Assembly (NCBI GenBank): GCA_018806915.1
Contig: JAGKQI010000061.1
Coordinates: 1,178,001-1,242,000, forward strand
DNA: 64,000 bases
Direction: 5' to 3'
From: Phytophthora colocasiae
Taxonomy: Eukaryota; Oomycota; Peronosporomycetes; Peronosporales; Peronosporaceae
Shown here: positions 60,952 to 64,000 of the stretch, one piece after another
How positions within the stretch are numbered: position 1 is the stretch's first letter
Layout: every line of letters begins with the position of its first letter
Notes under the pieces: generated by a model
What the model was told of the DNA's origin: nothing
What the model saw: the letters and a program-made list of their open reading frames with translations, nothing else
Databases searched by the model: none
Made by a program: the position numbers and the translations under genes

Positions 60952-61628
60952 CATTTAATGCAACAACGATGACAACCGCATGCAATGTACGATACACCCA
61001 GAGGAGTCCTCTGAGGACCGGGCTCGTCAACGCGGTAGTGAGAACTCCGTACGAAGCAAGACGTTATACGAGCGAAGGCGTGTCCGACCATGTGCTACAG
61101 GGCGAATCGAGCGACGAGGAATGGGTGGACTCTGCCAGTGAGACGGCGAGCAGTGCGAGTACCAACACATCGCAGTCGAAACAGGGTCGTTCCGAAGGAT
61201 CGACGCATCCTCGCCATGTGCTGAGCGACGCTGATGAAGACCAAGACGTCGAAGTGCACGCTGCCCCGCTGGGCAGGTGGGAGTTCGAGTCCTGGGACGA
61301 CCTTGACACCTATCTGACCGAGTATATGCGGCGCACTTACCAGGTATGATGATGGAGTACAGTGCCCGTGGCTGCCGTCGATATGATGCTGATCTCTTTT
61401 ATTTCCGGTTTGTATGACAACAGTGTTTTCGGGTACGGACAAACAACACCGTGACTGCCAGGAACGCCAAGATACGTGCGACTTCTCCCTCGAAGCCTTT
61501 ACTCCCACTGGAGTGGGAGAATTATGGGAAGACGTTTGCTTGCACGCACTCGGGGAGGTACAAGGCGCGTGGCAAGAGCAAGAAAAAACGGATTCAGTCC
61601 AGGGCTATGGGATGCAAGGCACAGGTAT

Positions 61629-61692
61629 GTGTTGTTGGGTTGGGTGTAGTTGGGTATGAGTTGGGTCTCTGTTGGGCTTAGTTGGGCTTCAA
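61629..61692 (+). repeat. GTTGGG-type repeats inside MULE intron 2
   Basis: Six or more copies of GTTGGG with short variable spacers. Related words occur in the exons at 62,735-62,832 and 63,742-63,890. Confidence 0.7.
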
Positions 61693-62734
61693 GTGTACTC
61701 TTGGGATACTTGTGCTAATTGGGTGCATGTCGTTACCGTAGATCAATGCTTGCGTCCAAGTGAAGAATGCCTCGGTTCCTACTTATGTCTTGAAAATTAC
61801 CACGGCTAGGTTGGTCCACAACCACTCACTGAACAAGTACACCTTCAACCAGTACCCGCACAACCGAACGGCGCTCGAACCTGATGTTGTGAGTACCGTG
61901 AATGAGCTTCGGAAAGCTGGAGCCAAGAAGAAGAGCATTTTGAAGTACATACACGACAACTCCGCGTGCAAACCATCCACTCAAGATGTGCATAATCTCG
62001 TCCGAAAGTTGAAGAAGCAAGAAGACACGGCTGAAACCAGCGCGAAAAGACTGAAGCAGTGGATGGCGGAGTTTTCTGAGGAGGCAGGAAATGTCGGTCG
62101 CATTTTCGTCGACTCTGTGAGGGACAAGGTATGTCATTATTCTTGTTTGCAACTGCATCAATAATGAGCTAAATTTGACCCTCTTGTAGAAAGTCGCTAC
62201 GTGTATAGCTTTACAGACAAAGCAAATGCGTCAAATGTTTGAGAGATTTCCTGAAGTTTTGATGATTGACGCCACTCACGGAGCCAATGCTTCCAAGTAC
62301 AAGGTCTTCTCGATTATGAGCCACGATATCTTTGGAAAGGGCCAGTTCGTGCAACATGCAGTTGTGCAGAACGAGCGTCGTAACACTTTGCTGACGGTCT
62401 TAGAGGAGTTCAAGCGGGGCAACCCGGCATGGCGTCGGAGCCAGTGTATACTGATCGACAAAGACTTCACGGAAATATCTGTTCTCAAGTCGGCTTTTCC
62501 GGACGCGCGCTTGCTCCTTTGTCAGTTCCATGTCATTATGTATCTCCGCGAGGAGATTGATAGTTCGGACTACGGATTCTCGTCGTGGCAGAAGCAACAG
62601 CTCCAAGGGCTGGTGAACTTGCTCGTATACGCGAGAAATGAACGGGAGTTCATCAAGTATCGCAACTACATGCGGCACATCATGAACGTCGGACGAGGTG
62701 GTCAGTCTCGTCATGGAGTGGGTGTGCTTCGTCG

Positions 62735-62832
62735 CAGCGAGCTGGGTGAAGGTGTCGACGACTTTCAGGGTCCAAGTCACGAGTTGGGTGCTGCAACTAA
62801 CGAGTTGGGCCCGGACAATAGAGAGTTGGTGG
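62735..62832 (+). repeat. ELG-encoding repeat expansion in exon 4
   Basis: GAGYTGGG words encode ELG four to five times (SELGEG, SHELGA, TNELGP, RELVGS) between the DDE part and the next domain. The frame is lost directly after it. Confidence 0.7.
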
Positions 62833-63365
62833 GGAGCGGGGTGGAAGTGATGAACGAGACGACTGTGAAGCACCCAATCACCCGTTTGAGGTCTATTTCG
62901 TGAAGAACTGGGACTCTTGCAGAGCAATGTGGTGCGCTTTCGAACGAGAAAATGCCAACACGATGGGCAACAACACCAACAACAGGATTGAAGCCTCCTG
63001 GAAACAGCTAAAGGAACTTGTGAGTTCCTTTATGGGTGTAGACGAGTGTGTTGCATCCATAATGTGTTACCAAGATCAAGAAGAGAGGAAGTTCATGGAT
63101 TGTTTGTACAAGCTCAGCGTCGTCCACAACCCCAAGTATGACAGCGAAATGCAGTTCCTTTCGAATCTGGTTAGTCAGCATGCATGCGAGCTAGTGTACG
63201 AGCAGTACGTCTTCGCAACCACAAGGGCCAACTACACCTTCTACGAGGCCGTTCCCGACGTGCTAATGATACAACACAATTCTGACGAGGAGGGCGCCCT
63301 TGACGAGCCCCACCGCGAATACTTAGTCACCAAGCGTGATTGGTCGTGTTCCTGTCTTTTCATGA

Positions 63366-63437
63366 GCTCTCGGCTTTTACCGTGTCGCCATGTCATTTCC
63401 CAGGCAATGACATGGCGACACGGTAAAAGCCGAGAGC
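63366..63437. repeat. 32-bp perfect inverted duplication in the SWIM finger
   Basis: Arms 63,366-63,397 and 63,406-63,437 are exact reverse complements around an 8-base spacer TCCCAGGC. The left arm is the original coding sequence for SSRLLPCRHVI; the right arm is its inverted copy. Past the right arm the original protein resumes in another frame (FREANLVASTISEHLSGLG). Confidence 0.95.
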
Positions 63438-63741
63438 AGGAAATTTCGGGAGGCCAATCTGGTTGCATCGACTATCAGTGAACACTTGAGCGGTCTGGGG
63501 ATGAAAGAGTACACGAAGGCCATGGAAATACTCCGAGACGTGGCCACTTTGTTCAAGCATGGTGAATACGATGAGATTTCACGAGCACCCAGACAGCGTG
63601 AACGAGAAGAAGTTCAAGATATGGATGAGCTGGAGAGCACGTACAGCGTCGAGTTGGAAGATGTACTGACTACAATCGACGCTCCACGTCGGGCATCCAA
63701 GACGACATGCACCGTGCCTTCGACTTCCAGCTCAGATCGAA

Positions 63742-63890
63742 CAACTCAGTTGGGCGCCGACACCCAGTTGGAGTCTGAAACCCAGATGAGAGCTGAGTTG
63801 GGTACCGATCCATCATTTTTGGGCACTGATACTCCGCAGTTGGTGCAGGTGGGCGAAACCACGCAGTCGGTCACTGAGTTGGGACAGCTG
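63742..63890 (+). repeat. Second ELG/QLG-type repeat region, C-terminal part of the MULE gene
   Basis: Imperfect words built on AGTTGGG encode TTQLGA, RAELGT, TPQLVQ and VTELGQ in a Thr/Ser-rich stretch. It resembles the expansion at 62,735-62,832. Confidence 0.6.
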
Positions 63891-64000
63891 GCCACTGCAG
63901 TGACGACAACCTGTACTGGTTCAGAGTTCAATGGAAAGCAGACAAGAGAACTTGATCTCGCCGACGCCAACGACGAATTCGAGATTGAAAGTCCACCAAA

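Larger units (their letters stand above)
60969..64000 (+). pseudogene. Mutator-like (MULE) transposase-derived gene, frame broken, runs off the window
   Basis: Exons 60,969-61,343, 61,424-61,624, 61,742-62,128 and from 62,190 join in frame over three GT-AG introns of 80, 117 and 61 bp. Exon 1 is acidic/Ser-rich. Exons 2-3 hold a FAR1/WRKY-GCM1-like zinc finger (FACTHSG, MGCKAQ, LVHNHSL). Exon 4 has the MULE DDE region: first Asp in LMIDATHGANASKYKVFS, second in CILIDKDFTE, then LLLCQFHV. A SWIM finger (CSCLFMSS...PCRHVI) lies at about 63,345-63,395. The frame is broken near 62,850 and at the inverted duplication 63,366-63,437. The start is uncertain: the first ATG (60,969) lies in PUS7-flank debris. 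It could be a transposase or a domesticated derivative; no terminal repeats were established because the right end is outside. Confidence 0.85.

Overview
The window is a repeat-rich stretch of a eukaryotic genome, most probably an oomycete such as Phytophthora. This is an inference from family content: 28-residue ankyrin-like repeats, short GT-AG introns, a very large Ty3/gypsy element, a Ty1/copia element, hAT elements and a Mutator-like transposase gene. There is no operon structure, and no rRNA, tRNA or CRISPR array was seen.

Region 1 (1-14,183) is a nest. A LACTB2-like gene carries an internal inversion of about 316 bp. Into the inverted piece went a DNA element with 25-bp terminal inverted repeats (76-14,183), and inside that lies a 13.6-kb Ty3/gypsy element on the minus strand (242-13,883) with two identical 429-bp LTRs. 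Besides gag, protease and pol it carries about 3.6 kb between pol and the 3' LTR. That stretch holds a 544-codon antisense ORF with nuclear-localisation-like basic runs, and a divergent sense ORF with several predicted membrane spans. This extended cargo is the best candidate here for something not described.

Region 2 (about 14,184-60,580) is a direct tandem array of eight degenerate copies (A-H) of one multigene unit. The order on the plus strand is: LACTB2-like metallo-beta-lactamase (+), a Pro/Ser-rich unrecognised gene (-), a coiled-coil gene (+), an ankyrin-like gene (+ or locally inverted), an unrecognised protein called here protein D (-), and in units B-E a 5' fragment of the pseudouridine synthase gene PUS7 (-). 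Every LACTB2 and PUS7 copy is broken. Protein D is open over its full 261-263 codons in B, E, G and H. In unit F an in-frame deletion fused the coiled-coil start to the only complete ankyrin array. Units D and E carry the same copia insertion, with the same target duplication and the same 12-bp LTR difference, so a copia-bearing unit of about 10 kb was duplicated after insertion. Two non-autonomous hAT elements (16,958-18,258 and 54,216-54,661) have 8-bp target duplications.

Region 3 (60,580-64,000) starts with scrambled PUS7-unit debris and a near-perfect 69-bp palindrome. It then enters a multi-exon Mutator-like transposase gene (FAR1/WRKY-GCM1-like zinc finger, MULE DDE domain, SWIM finger) that runs off the window. 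The gene is broken by a 32-bp inverted duplication inside the SWIM motif and by an expansion of GTTGGG-type repeats.

Some of the single-base breaks, especially in unit D and in gypsy gag, lie in homopolymers and could be sequencing errors; this is flagged where it matters.
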